Translations under genes and position numbers: made by a program
Shown: one piece after another, positions 7,216 to 15,774 of the stretch
Position numbering within the stretch: the first letter of the stretch is position 1
Layout: each line of letters begins with the position of its first letter
The notes under the pieces: model-generated
Told to the model about the DNA's origin: nothing
Seen by the model: only the letters and a program-made list of their open reading frames with translations
The model's database searches: none
Assembly: GCA_022361455.1 (NCBI GenBank)
Contig: JAKSAW010000295.1
Coordinates: 1 to 37,322, forward strand
Reading direction: 5' to 3'
Length of the DNA stretch: 37,322 nt
Source: Pseudomonadales bacterium
GTDB taxonomy: Bacteria; Pseudomonadota; Gammaproteobacteria; Pseudomonadales; Ketobacteraceae

Positions 7216-9426
7216 CTATAGTGAAATATTTCCGCTTCTACACTCAGGATTGTAGTAAGTTTCCACGGTTCTGGCACAAACCGTCACCAGATAACTTCCT
7301 GAATCAAGATCTAACTCGGCTGTTGTGTTTGGACTCCAAACACTGAAATCCCCAGAACCGATTCTATATTGAAACTGAGCAGAATCTGACGCAACCGACA
7401 TGTTTAGAATTGCCCCGCCAACATAAGGTGTCATATGGAACGCTAAGCCTAAGCTACCTTTAGAATTTACTGTGTTCGCTGTGACTAGTGTTTCTGCTTG
7501 CTCTTCTACCTTAACTAAATCACCAGCTAAAGTTAGATAATTTCCTGCTGTATCGGTGGCTGAAATCTCACGCACAAATAGCGTATACCCTAGAATGTTT
7601 GGAACCGGCACACTCCCTAATGAGCTAGCAATAGTTTCCGCAATATTCGGCCCTAGGTTATCAATAACATCTTGTATAAACGCTTCGCTCCAGTTGATCA
7701 CGCCACTATCATCAACACTAAGGACTTCAATGTTTGGTGCACCTATAACGGATACGTTAAGGAAATTATCTTCGCTAACACCAACATCAACATTTGCATC
7801 GAAATTCAACTCGGCACCAAAGATCAACCGGTAGTCATCCCAACCTACTCGCTTCATCAATAGCTCAGCATTAAAGTCTTGCATACCAATACCTAAAACA
7901 CCGGCACCTTGAGAAGATAGCTGGCCAACTGGTGGGCTCTTCGGTGAAATTAAAACGCGTATCAAGTCTGTATCAACCACATCATCCCCATTGGCTACAG
8001 GTAAGCCATCACCAGTAGTTGTAATTTCAAATGCTGTAAAACCAGAATTATGAGCGGCTAGAAGTGCCTGATTGAGCACATTACTGGAAATAACCGCCAC
8101 TAACTCCACAGAATCACCCGTACGCGTTGTGCTAGGTACTGTAGGCATAGGTGCATCTACAAAAGTAGAGCCAAGACCTGGTATATCAGCGCCTAAAGAC
8201 TCGGCTTGAATGACGCCATCTAAACCTAAAAGTATGGATTGATTATCTGTTTGTAGGTAACTGGGAGTCGTATTAACGTCGATAAGTCGGCCGTTTAAAC
8301 TTAACACCAAGTCGGTTGGAATCGCATCTAGGATTGATTTAACAACTGTTGGTACTCTATCGGATAATTCATTTTCAAAAATGTTTTCAATCATTGGCCC
8401 CAAAATACCAAGCACAAGGTCAACCAGCACATCAGGTAGCGCATTGATATTAAGGTCTAAGCCAGTAATTTCTGAATCAACTTCGATAGCTTCAACAGTA
8501 ATTTCACCAGAATCTACATCGACAACACCGACACCTTCAACATGCAGGTTGGATAAGAACACACTACCATCAGCAGGCACTGGGAATACTCCCAGAACCC
8601 TTATGGTACCGTCAGTTGTTGCGTTTACTTGAGGCAGGTCCGCCACAAAAGCAAAGCGGTTGTCATTTGTGGGTAATACATCCAAGTCGACGACAGGTGT
8701 ATCACCTAAGGTAGCAGTGACAGCGCTAATAGTTGCGCAGGCACCGAAAAAGCAATCATCAAATATTGGGTTTGCTGGAGCCAGCAGAGCACCAATATCG
8801 AGTGCAGTAACAGCATCTGCAATAGCATTTATGAGTGAATTGACACCACTTTGAGTAACCCGTGCTGCCGCAGCTTCTTGCATTAACGTGCCGGGGCGAG
8901 CGAGAGTAATATCACCACTATTACCCAAATTGTCTACTGTATATATTTCGATAAAGGTACTGTCCGGTATCGACGCAGAAAAACGATTACTAGCATCGAT
9001 CACAATGCTATTGCTATTGATAACTAACTGAGCGCTACCAGATCTATCAGCGACATATCCTTCAATAAGTAATGGGTTGCCTTCAGTAACAGCGGTTACA
9101 TGGACCTCCGGTGCAATACGATCCACATAAAAGTTAACTTCGATTTCGTTTACCTTAAACAAGTTATCGCCTGCAAGAATGACATCATTCAATTCGGCTG
9201 CACTTGCTGTGGCGTTGGTTTCAGTTAAGGTAAAACGATCAAGAACATCGGTACCGTTTAATACAAGGGTTGGTGTACCGCCGGAAAACGTTACCTCAAA
9301 GCTTGGAGTGTCAGCATACACTTGACCATCGACAGGCGAGATTACTTCCGCTTGCTTACAACCAGTGAGAAAAAAACAAAGCATTAGAAATGGCCAAAGA
9401 TAGCTAGCCGAAAAAGACCTACTCAT
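7216..9426 (-). CDS. Large lipoprotein with BPI/LBP-like (TULIP) two-barrel core
   Basis: A 736-residue protein with a lipoprotein signal (hydrophobic stretch then LTGC, lipid Cys23). Residues 24-180 look like Ig-like or cadherin-like beta domains. Residues of about 185-410 and 435-636 follow the layout of the two barrels of BPI/LBP/CETP proteins: amphipathic helix VNSLINAIADAV; helix PMIENIFENELSDRVPTVV leading to TDLVLSLNG; then VELVAVISSNVLNQALLAAH, close to the second-barrel start of BPI (LYLGLSDYFFNTA...); and an end AFIQDVIDNLGPNIAETIAS...VPVPNILGYTL. About 640-736 is one more beta domain. TULIP barrels bind lipid tails, so an envelope lipid-binding role is likely. This rests on pattern reading. 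It is transcribed alone, divergent from the LtrA gene. Confidence 0.75.
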   Translation of the reverse strand: MSRSFSASYLWPFLMLCFFLTGCKQAEVISPVDGQVYADTPSFEVTFSGGTPTLVLNGTDVLDRFTLTETNATASAAELNDVILAGDNLFKVNEIEVNFYVDRIAPEVHVTAVTEGNPLLIEGYVADRSGSAQLVINSNSIVIDASNRFSASIPDSTFIEIYTVDNLGNSGDITLARPGTLMQEAAAARVTQSGVNSLINAIADAVTALDIGALLAPANPIFDDCFFGACATISAVTATLGDTPVVDLDVLPTNDNRFAFVADLPQVNATTDGTIRVLGVFPVPADGSVFLSNLHVEGVGVVDVDSGEITVEAIEVDSEITGLDLNINALPDVLVDLVLGILGPMIENIFENELSDRVPTVVKSILDAIPTDLVLSLNGRLIDVNTTPSYLQTDNQSILLGLDGVIQAESLGADIPGLGSTFVDAPMPTVPSTTRTGDSVELVAVISSNVLNQALLAAHNSGFTAFEITTTGDGLPVANGDDVVDTDLIRVLISPKSPPVGQLSSQGAGVLGIGMQDFNAELLMKRVGWDDYRLIFGAELNFDANVDVGVSEDNFLNVSVIGAPNIEVLSVDDSGVINWSEAFIQDVIDNLGPNIAETIASSLGSVPVPNILGYTLFVREISATDTAGNYLTLAGDLVKVEEQAETLVTANTVNSKGSLGLAFHMTPYVGGAILNMSVASDSAQFQYRIGSGDFSVWSPNTTAELDLDSGSYLVTVCARTVETYYNPECRSGNISL

Positions 9427-9805
9427 AAAATCCCCTTAATGTTTATTGTTTTATTAAATATTTTTGTTTTATCTATACAATCTTGCGCTGCGTAGCCGAT
9501 TGCAGCGCTGCTTAGATCTTAGTGATAAGCCCGAGCACCTCGATCTGCCTGACTGTCCTACAATCAAGCAAAAATATCGTAAATTACCAAGATTAGAAAG
9601 TAAACGTTTTTACGAAACAAATGTTTAGCACCTTAGTGCTATTTAGGCGGGATCACCAAATTAGAAAAGAGCTTAAGTATCTGGTTTTAAAGTATATAAT
9701 CTCACTGAAGAGACACTATAAATTTGTACAAAGATTCAATTTAACTAAACTTCTCAAACGAAAATTGGCTAAGTTCGAGAAACTCTCGAGCACTTGAGTA
9801 TTACT
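9427..9805. other. Divergent intergenic region, promoters expected
   Basis: A 379-base gap between the divergent lipoprotein and LtrA genes. It must hold both promoters. Visible structure is an inverted repeat GCGCTGC-N10-GCAGCGC (9485-9508), which runs into the palindrome GCAGCGCTGC (9502-9511), and a small AGCAC/GTGCT hairpin near 9627-9640. A TATAAT-like box lies near 9694-9700. No coding frame is supported. Confidence 0.45.
9485..9511. repeat. Inverted repeat in lipoprotein 5' region
   Basis: GCGCTGC, ten bases, GCAGCGC; the right arm is part of a perfect ten-base palindrome. GC-rich against an AT-rich background, 60 to 85 bases before the lipoprotein start. It may be an operator or a leader hairpin; the function is unknown. 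Confidence 0.4.
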
Positions 9806-10996
9806 ATGGCATTACAAGACCACCCCATGTGGCGCAAACCACAACATCACCAAGAGCTGGAAAATCCAAGCGACCACGTACATTGGACTGAGTTGTTTTA
9901 TGACTTAATTCATGTCGTTACCATTTTCCTGCTGGGTAACTATTTATCCCATCATTTAAACGTTTCAGGCTTTTTAGTTTTTGCTGGGGTTTTCATTACG
10001 CTTTGGTATGCGTGGGGTGAGCTCAGTGTTTTCAATTCAATCTACGTCAGCACTGATTTTTGGCATCGCATAATCATGTCTATCATGATTTGTACGCTGA
10101 TGTTCATGGCTGCAGCTATACCAGCAATTGAAGGAAAAGGCTGGACGTTCTTTGCATTAGGCTTTGCAGCTAATCGCGCTATGTTGGCAGCGCTCTACTT
10201 TCGAGCAAAACGTAACAACGGTACAACCCACTCAATGTGCTTTGAACAGATAAGGAATTTTTTATTCTTCTCGGTGTATTTTACAATCACCGCGTTTCTG
10301 CCGAAACCAATAGCGTTTTGGTCGTTTGCTGTCGGCATGGTTGCCACTCAAGCGCTTTATATGATTCCAAAGATTTCAGTGCTGCGTCATGATAATTTCG
10401 CGCCACGGCTAGGTCATATGGCAGAACGTTTTTCGTTATTAACATTGATTATTCTAGGTGAAGGATTCTTTAAACTTGTAGTGACCTTATCCGAGAAAGG
10501 TATTTATAAAGTATCGCCAGATGTACTGGTTAATTTTGTCATTGGTGGTATATCGATGTTTGTGATGTGCTGGATTTACTTTGACTTTGTAGGCAACGGC
10601 AAAGCAAGAGATGACAAACTACCTACCCTAGTTAAATGGTGGCTTGCCCACCTGACTCTTATGATGTGTGGTGTTATGGTTGGTGTTGCCCTTGCTGCAG
10701 AAGTTAAGGTTGGCTTTTGGGAACCCTACCCCACCAAATACGCAGCGATAGGCTGTTTTGGCCTTGCAGGCTACATTGCGATGTTATGGGCACTGAGAAG
10801 TGTGATAGAGCATCGCGTCGCTTCGGATTTTGGCCGAGCAGATGTACGCCTATTTGGCATTATCGTCGCTATTTCCTGCTTTTTTGTTGTTCCCTACGTG
10901 CCCTCTATTATCGGCAATCTAATTTGGGGGACAGCTCTATTTTCACAAATAGTAATTCCCTTATCCCGCGCGTGGAGACACTACAGGCATGATTGA
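9806..10996 (+). CDS. Low temperature requirement A (LtrA) family membrane protein
   Basis: A 396-residue polytopic inner-membrane protein. The family signature is at the start: HVHWTELFYDLIHVVTIF (LtrA proteins have WxELFFDLVFV here), followed by about ten hydrophobic segments and WYAWGE, FWHRIIM, and LGHMAERFSLLTLIILGEGF (the typical HxxERFxLLxIIxLGE motif). LtrA was named from a cold-growth mutant of Listeria; its biochemical role is not established. ATG 9806 is preferred to TTG 9794 because GAG sits at suitable spacing. The last eight bases overlap the start of the potassium-channel gene, so the two are probably translated together. Confidence 0.88.
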   Translation: MALQDHPMWRKPQHHQELENPSDHVHWTELFYDLIHVVTIFLLGNYLSHHLNVSGFLVFAGVFITLWYAWGELSVFNSIYVSTDFWHRIIMSIMICTLMFMAAAIPAIEGKGWTFFALGFAANRAMLAALYFRAKRNNGTTHSMCFEQIRNFLFFSVYFTITAFLPKPIAFWSFAVGMVATQALYMIPKISVLRHDNFAPRLGHMAERFSLLTLIILGEGFFKLVVTLSEKGIYKVSPDVLVNFVIGGISMFVMCWIYFDFVGNGKARDDKLPTLVKWWLAHLTLMMCGVMVGVALAAEVKVGFWEPYPTKYAAIGCFGLAGYIAMLWALRSVIEHRVASDFGRADVRLFGIIVAISCFFVVPYVPSIIGNLIWGTALFSQIVIPLSRAWRHYRHD

Positions 10997-11951
10997 TACC
11001 ACTCCAAGCAATGCTAGTTTGCGTGCTCGAGTGTATTGGTGGCTGGAGCGTCCAGACAACGATGCCAAAGGCCCTAGACTCTTAGACATTGCATTAATCA
11101 TATTAATTATATTGAATGTTACCGCTGTCATTCTGGAAACGGTTGATTCTCTATATTTTCGTTGGCAGCAAGCATTTGATATTTTTGAAGCAATCTCACT
11201 GACTATTTTCGTGATTGAGTACCTAGCTCGACTATGGGTGGCTCCTGAGAATCCACATATCAAATCACGCTTTAAGTGGGCAACCTCGCCTATCGCTATC
11301 ATCGACCTTTTAGCGATACTCCCTGCACTTCTCTATCTTTTCATTCCGATAGATCTTCGCATTTTGCGTACCTTCCGCATGCTTCGCCTTCTTAAACTAA
11401 CCCGCTACTCACCCGCGTTGGGAATGCTATTGGCGGTTTTTGAAGAAGAGTCAGGCGCGTTTTTTGCTGGCTTTTTTATACTATCGCTAATGCTTATTTT
11501 CGCCGCTAGTGGAGCTTGGCTTGCAGAGCATGAAGCACAACCAGATGCTTTTGGTTCAATTCCTGCTGCTATGTGGTGGGCAGTGGCAACACTAACAACG
11601 GTTGGCTATGGGGATGTAACGCCTATAACCGTGGCGGGCAAAATCTTTGGTGCAATTATTACTGTTGTGGGAATTGGTATGGCCGCCCTGCCTGCAGGTA
11701 TTATTGCGAGTGGCTTAAACGAACAAATCCATCGCCGCCGCGCCAGCCTTGAACGTGAATTTAGAAAGGCGCTAGAAGATGGCGAGATATGTGACAAGGA
11801 AGAAGAAGATATTGAAGCACTAAGAAAAGAGCTTGGCCTTTCTCATACCACAGCCAAGCATATACGCGAAATTGTTCATTCCGAATCACAAGCCAAAGAC
11901 CAGCGTTGTCCTCACTGCGGTAAATCATTAATTAAGTGCGATGATCAATAA
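10989..11951 (+). CDS. KvAP-like voltage-gated potassium channel with zinc-ribbon-like tail
   Basis: A 320-residue six-helix channel. S4 is seen as a ladder of Arg residues at three-residue steps (LRILRTFRMLRLLKLTR, about 118-134). The pore has the potassium filter TTVGYGD (about 203-209), followed by S6 and LPAGIIASGLNEQ. The cytoplasmic end is charged and ends in CPHCGKSLIKC (about 309-319), which looks like a partial zinc ribbon. Subunits would form tetramers in the inner membrane and pass potassium when depolarised; gating is inferred from S4. ATG 10989 overlaps the LtrA stop by eight bases. A strong terminator follows at 12087. Confidence 0.93.
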   Translation: MIDTTPSNASLRARVYWWLERPDNDAKGPRLLDIALIILIILNVTAVILETVDSLYFRWQQAFDIFEAISLTIFVIEYLARLWVAPENPHIKSRFKWATSPIAIIDLLAILPALLYLFIPIDLRILRTFRMLRLLKLTRYSPALGMLLAVFEEESGAFFAGFFILSLMLIFAASGAWLAEHEAQPDAFGSIPAAMWWAVATLTTVGYGDVTPITVAGKIFGAIITVVGIGMAALPAGIIASGLNEQIHRRRASLEREFRKALEDGEICDKEEEDIEALRKELGLSHTTAKHIREIVHSESQAKDQRCPHCGKSLIKCDDQ

Positions 11952-12086
11952 GGCTTACCCAAGACGGAAAAATGGTAATCTAAGGCCCCCTGACTTTGGA
12001 ATACTAACCTTACCCAATACTTGGTGTTTGTATATCTTAAACTCATTCTAAAAACCAATGAGTACGGTGCAGTATACGAGACCTAA

Positions 12087-12119
12087 AGTCGGTGTTGATG
12101 TATTTTCCCAACACCGACT
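12087..12119. terminator. Rho-independent terminator after the LtrA/channel operon
   Basis: AGTCGGTGTTG and CAACACCGACT form a perfect 11-base stem with an 11-base loop, followed on the plus strand by TCTTTGAACTCTTTTT. It ends the channel operon and may also stop the convergent hydrolase transcript. Confidence 0.85.
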
Positions 12120-12158
12120 CTTTGAACTCTTTTTGAATTTAAAGGTAATTTCCCTACT

Positions 12159-12962
12159 TCAAGCGGGAATCGCCAAATCTATATCTATAGTTTTTTCAGA
12201 GAGACTGCCTGTATTATTTTGCTTTAACCAATTATCAACATAATCAGCAACCTCTTCCCAATTATCCTCCACCACTATCTCATGACCGCGATTTACAAAT
12301 TCCTTGTAAGTGGCTTTATCCCCATATTTCTTTGCTATTTGCTGAACAATCTTTGGTGTGCAACCGCGATCCTTACTCCCGGCAATACAAAGCACGTTAC
12401 CATTAAGATTTTCAGCATAAATATCGGGTTGTTGATGAGTGATGATTTCATACATTAGTTGCCCTGATTCATAAACAGTTTTGTGAAACAAGTCGACAGC
12501 TGCCTGTTCATCCATACCATTGAAATAAAGTGCGCGTGCAGACTTATATGAATATTTGAAAGGCTTTCGAGCGATCGCAGCCGCCAAAGGACCAGCGTGA
12601 TGATGAACATATCTTGGGGTAATCATCGATATATCTTTAGGCGCAGCGGGCTGTAGCAAGATCATATCATCAGCAAGCCCCCTACTAACAAGATGCTGAG
12701 CCAGAAGGCCGCCTAATGAATGTCCAATCAAAACACACTTTTCACCAATGGCTAGTAGTTCTAGTTCGAGGTGATCAAGATAGTCTTTCATCCCTAATTT
12801 TCCTACCTCGTCCAACTTTTTATTTGGGTGAACATCGTGATACGGTAAGTTAGGCGCATAGGTTTGATAACCTAGCGTTTCGAAGTAACGTCTAAAATCA
12901 TCGAAATACCAACTACCAACAGAATAGCCATGGATAAAGAACAGGATCGGTTTTGCATTCAT
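12159..12962 (-). CDS. Alpha/beta hydrolase
   Basis: A 267-residue alpha/beta hydrolase. HGYSVGSWYFDDF forms the oxyanion loop; the nucleophile elbow is GHSLGG (Ser82); the acid is probably Asp in GSKDRGCTP; and the base is His in NRGHEIVVE. The family covers esterases, lipases and related enzymes, and the substrate is not visible. No signal peptide is seen, so it is probably cytoplasmic. ATG 12962 has a good GAGG site eight bases before it; an in-frame TTG at 12980 lies upstream of that site and is rejected. It lies 50 bases after the peroxiredoxin-like gene on the same strand and is likely in its operon, hence under the same palindromes. Confidence 0.9.
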   Translation of the reverse strand: MNAKPILFFIHGYSVGSWYFDDFRRYFETLGYQTYAPNLPYHDVHPNKKLDEVGKLGMKDYLDHLELELLAIGEKCVLIGHSLGGLLAQHLVSRGLADDMILLQPAAPKDISMITPRYVHHHAGPLAAAIARKPFKYSYKSARALYFNGMDEQAAVDLFHKTVYESGQLMYEIITHQQPDIYAENLNGNVLCIAGSKDRGCTPKIVQQIAKKYGDKATYKEFVNRGHEIVVEDNWEEVADYVDNWLKQNNTGSLSEKTIDIDLAIPA

Positions 12963-13012
12963 TAAACTTCCCTCAAGCAACTGCTACAAACAAAAGATTG
13001 GTAAATGAGTAT

Positions 13013-13657
13013 TTACAGATTTTTAAGTGCTGCGATTACTTCGCTTGGTTCTTGTCGTTTTGTATAATCCGCATCAACAAACGCGCTCGCTACCACTCCA
13101 TCGCCGTTAATGACAAAGGTTGCAGCCATAGGTAACTCGAATTGGCCTTCACCATTATATTCTTCCAAATCGATTCCAAACGATTTGTACACAGGGCGTA
13201 ATTCTTCCGGTAGCGCAAAAACCAAACCTAGCTGCTTTGCAAAAGCTGCATTGATATCACTTAACACCTCAAAGGCAAGTTCATTTTTCTCAGCTGTACT
13301 TAAAGACGCATCTGGTAACTCCGGCGTTATCGCCACCAAAGTCGCACCAGTATCTCTAATCTCTGCGAGATGCCGTTGGTATGATCTCAATTCCAAATTG
13401 CAATATGGGCACCAACCACCACGATAAAAGGTAATCACCAAGGGCCCATTATTTAATAAATCACTTAACTGAACCTTTTCACCTGTTGCGTTAATCAGTT
13501 CAGCATCTGGTAATTGCTGACCTTCTGTTAATGCTTTATCAGCCAAGCCAGACGCTTCTAAAGCCCTGGTGGCATTTCCCATTAGGGTTTGAACATCTTC
13601 AGGCACATTAGCCAAGAACTCTTTTTTGAATGCTTCTAACTCTGCGTGTAATGACAT
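13013..13657 (-). CDS. Peroxiredoxin-like (AhpC/TSA family) protein
   Basis: A 214-residue thioredoxin-fold protein of the peroxiredoxin-like family. The active loop FYRGGWCPYCNLELRSYQ has Cys83 and Cys86, a CxxC pair rather than the distant pair of typical 2-Cys peroxiredoxins. An N-terminal helical part (1-45) precedes the fold. It probably reduces peroxides or disulfides in the cytoplasm. ATG 13657 has GGAG eight bases upstream. It is the first gene of an operon with the hydrolase and faces a TetR gene across 137 bases with repeated palindromes, so induction by an electrophile or oxidant is a reasonable guess. Confidence 0.9.
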   Translation of the reverse strand: MSLHAELEAFKKEFLANVPEDVQTLMGNATRALEASGLADKALTEGQQLPDAELINATGEKVQLSDLLNNGPLVITFYRGGWCPYCNLELRSYQRHLAEIRDTGATLVAITPELPDASLSTAEKNELAFEVLSDINAAFAKQLGLVFALPEELRPVYKSFGIDLEEYNGEGQFELPMAATFVINGDGVVASAFVDADYTKRQEPSEVIAALKNL

Positions 13658-13688
13658 GTATTTGCTCCGGTAGCGCTGCTCATTGTGT

Positions 13689-13704
13689 TTGAGTGATCAT
13701 TCAA
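13689..13704. promoter_or_regulatory. Candidate TetR operator, phased copy 1
   Basis: TTGAGTGATCATTCAA is a nearly perfect 16-base palindrome (one mismatched pair), nearest the peroxiredoxin-like gene. Two similar units follow at exact 23-base steps. Confidence 0.7.
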
Positions 13705-13711
13705 GCACATC

Positions 13712-13727
13712 TTGAACGCTCACTCAA
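13712..13727. promoter_or_regulatory. Candidate TetR operator, phased copy 2
   Basis: TTGAACGCTCACTCAA keeps the outer TTGA/TCAA arms and the right half TCACTCAA of the unit, 23 bases from copy 1. Confidence 0.65.
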
Positions 13728-13734
13728 GCAATAT

Positions 13735-13750
13735 TTGAACATTCATTCAA
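13735..13750. promoter_or_regulatory. Candidate TetR operator, phased copy 3
   Basis: TTGAACATTCATTCAA lies 23 bases from copy 2. Its first six bases (TTGAAC) can also serve as the -35 box of the plus-strand promoter whose -10 is at 13756, so binding here would block tetR transcription. Confidence 0.65.
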
Positions 13751-13751
13751 G

Positions 13752-13767
13752 TTGATATAATATTCAA
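13752..13767 (+). promoter_or_regulatory. tetR -10 region inside a fourth TTGA-N8-TCAA palindrome
   Basis: TTGATATAATATTCAA contains a perfect TATAAT (13756-13761), 15 bases after a TTGAAC -35 candidate, and starts 17 bases after copy 3. The arms match the other units but the interior is promoter-like, so it may be a promoter with chance symmetry or a weaker site. It supports autoregulation of the TetR gene at 13795. Confidence 0.5.
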
Positions 13768-13794
13768 TGTAAATCAAAGAGTAAGCAGGTAGAT

Positions 13795-14382
13795 ATGAGT
13801 CGAGCTAAGTTTGACAAGCAAGAAGTAGTAGACGCGGCGACCCAGCTGTTTTGGCAGTACGGGTATCAAGCAGTGTCCATGCAGGACTTGGTGAAAGGCA
13901 CTGGCCTAAAACCAGGAAGCTTGTATTTGGCTTTCAATAACAAAGAAGGCTTGTTTGCTGCCACCTTAGAAGCATACGCAGCTCAAGGTTGTGCTCAATT
14001 GGAAGAACGCTTTTCATCAACCGAAGCCGTTGGCAAAACCATTTGCGATCTATTGCAAGGCATGGTCGAAGAAGCAACGACCAGTGAATACTGCAGTTGT
14101 TTTTTAGTTAAAGCGCAACTTGAACTCGCTAAAGACAGTGAAAGCCATACTGAGTTGCTACAATTGGTACAAGAAAAATTTGCAGCAGTCGAAGCCATCT
14201 ATAGAACAGCCATCGCTAGAGAGTTTGGTGCCGATAACTCTGCACTGCTAGCGAGTAGTGTGATGATGCATATCTTTGGCTTGCGTGTATATGGTTACCA
14301 AAATCATTCTAAACAGCACTTACGAGATACCCTCAGATTAGGTTTACATTGGCTACCTTGGGATGGGCTCAGCAGTAACTGA
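13795..14382 (+). CDS. TetR/AcrR-family transcriptional regulator
   Basis: A 195-residue TetR-type regulator. The helix-turn-helix (about residues 8-54) reads VVDAATQLFWQYGYQAVSMQ, then LVKGTGLKPGSLYLAFNNKEGLF, the variant with KPGSLY and a phased recognition helix seen in ComR/NemR-like repressors. The C-terminal half has Cys residues (YCSCFL), which in some relatives sense electrophiles; sensing here is inferred. It is divergent from the peroxiredoxin-like/hydrolase operon and probably represses it and itself through the 13689-13767 palindromes. ATG 13795 follows GCAGGTAG. A hairpin covers its stop codon. Confidence 0.92.
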   Translation: MSRAKFDKQEVVDAATQLFWQYGYQAVSMQDLVKGTGLKPGSLYLAFNNKEGLFAATLEAYAAQGCAQLEERFSSTEAVGKTICDLLQGMVEEATTSEYCSCFLVKAQLELAKDSESHTELLQLVQEKFAAVEAIYRTAIAREFGADNSALLASSVMMHIFGLRVYGYQNHSKQHLRDTLRLGLHWLPWDGLSSN

Positions 14383-14385
14383 GCC
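14366..14385. terminator. Hairpin spanning the tetR stop codon
   Basis: GGCTCAG and CTGAGCC pair perfectly with a six-base loop; the TGA stop is inside the right arm. It lies between convergent genes (tetR and the Rieske oxygenase), 27 bases from the end of the latter. Little T tract follows. Confidence 0.5.
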
Positions 14386-14411
14386 TAGCCCCAATTTAAC
14401 TCATCATCTTT

Positions 14412-15602
14412 TTAGCCGATTTTCGCAACCTTATTGTCTGTAAGCCCCAGCTCCTTTTCATATTGATCATGAAACCAGGTCAGTGCAGATTCAAAACGGC
14501 CAAAGTGAATTTCTTTAACAGCGCCGCTTTCCATATTGGCTTGAATGGTTTCACCTAGAACCCAGTCTTCTGACAGAATTTTATGCACCAGATTATAATT
14601 AGTCTCGTGCATCTTTAATTCATCTTCAGACCAATCATCGCTACCATCTTTGGGAGCATCAACCAATAGCACTTCCTCAAGACGTGTTTCGCCAGGACTA
14701 AGTGGCACCATTTTGATGATTGAAATGTTGTCAGGTTGGGCAAGTAAGGCCATTGTTGGCGCCATGGTATAAAACACGTTAGCAAACTGACGCATATCCC
14801 ACTGTTCTTCAGGCATGTTTTTAGCCTCTAACATCGGCTTTTTAGGCAAGATCATTCGCATATCTCTACCGCCCCAACTTTCCCAAGTAGACAGGTTTCC
14901 TAGAAAGAATGGAGCCAGGGTATTCCTATGTGCCACGTTATAGTGATAGGCCTCTATACCGCCTTCAGAAAGTATTTTCCAATTGGATTTTAGAATATAG
15001 CTACGACGTTTATAGACACGTTGCTTTTCTAAATCAAGATATTTAAAACCTGATGCAGTCTCCGGCGACACAACATTTTCAGGCACTTGCTCGTCGGGAT
15101 TAAGATGAATGAACACCGCGCCATTTACCACTCGGGTATTAAATTCGACAAGGCCTAGCTTCTTCTTGTCGAGATCACTAAATCCGCTTTCGAATTCGGG
15201 AGCACCCACTAGCTCACCTTCGGTATTGTAGGTCCATGCATGGTAAGGGCAACTGAATCTCTTCTTGCAACCGCTCTGCCCGTTTTCTACTAAACGAGCG
15301 CTTCTATGGCGACATGCGTTGGCAAATACACGTATTTGGTTATCTGCACCCCGCACCATTAACAAAGACAAACCATTAATCCATTCTACCGCTTGGTAAT
15401 CGCCTACATTGGGCACTTCATTTGCCACACCAAGAAACATTGGTTTATTTAAGAATAAACGTTCTTTCTCCAGCTTAAACCAATCATCTGATACATAACG
15501 TTCAATGGGATGTGTTTGTGTGGACTCATGATACTGGGTTTCACCCTTGTCCTTTAACGCCAAAACTTCCTTAATTAGTCTTATCTCAGTTTTACGATCC
15601 AT
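14412..15602 (-). CDS. Rieske non-heme iron oxygenase, alpha subunit
   Basis: A 396-residue ring-hydroxylating-type oxygenase alpha subunit. The Rieske 2Fe-2S site is complete: Cys97-x-His99 and Cys118-x2-His121 (CRHR, CPYH). The mononuclear iron site is visible as GGIEAYHYNVAH, with His220 and His225; Glu345 or Asp346 in SEDW is the likely carboxylate. The family uses dioxygen and electrons from a reductase to hydroxylate or demethylate aromatic and other substrates. No reductase, ferredoxin or beta subunit is nearby, so electrons must come from elsewhere. The substrate is unknown. ATG 15602 has an excellent AGGAG site. It is divergent from a GlxA-type regulator that probably controls it. 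Confidence 0.93.
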   Translation of the reverse strand: MDRKTEIRLIKEVLALKDKGETQYHESTQTHPIERYVSDDWFKLEKERLFLNKPMFLGVANEVPNVGDYQAVEWINGLSLLMVRGADNQIRVFANACRHRSARLVENGQSGCKKRFSCPYHAWTYNTEGELVGAPEFESGFSDLDKKKLGLVEFNTRVVNGAVFIHLNPDEQVPENVVSPETASGFKYLDLEKQRVYKRRSYILKSNWKILSEGGIEAYHYNVAHRNTLAPFFLGNLSTWESWGGRDMRMILPKKPMLEAKNMPEEQWDMRQFANVFYTMAPTMALLAQPDNISIIKMVPLSPGETRLEEVLLVDAPKDGSDDWSEDELKMHETNYNLVHKILSEDWVLGETIQANMESGAVKEIHFGRFESALTWFHDQYEKELGLTDNKVAKIG

Positions 15603-15774
15603 CGGTTGCTCCTCGTTTACCCTTGCCAGTTAGCGTGCTCAGTTCAATAACAATAATTTAGCAGCATTTAGTCGACGCAAAACGACGTTATTTGACATAT
15701 AATCAACCAATATAGACATCCCCATCAATAATCTTGCCTATTTCGACGCTGATGAGTTAGGAGCCTTAAAAACC
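15603..15774. promoter_or_regulatory. Divergent promoter region, Rieske oxygenase and GlxA-type regulator
   Basis: This 172-base gap contains CGACG twice, 11 bases apart (GTCGACGCAAAACGACGTT, 15671-15689), and a further TCGACGC near 15742. Directly repeated half-sites are typical of AraC-family binding. A TTGACA (15692-15697) and TATAAT (15698-15703) are present but too close to each other to form one promoter. Confidence 0.4.

Noticed and set aside
10961..11302. 113-codon minus-strand frame opposite the potassium channel start
   Set aside because: It lies fully within clear LtrA and channel coding sequence and has no recognisable protein features.
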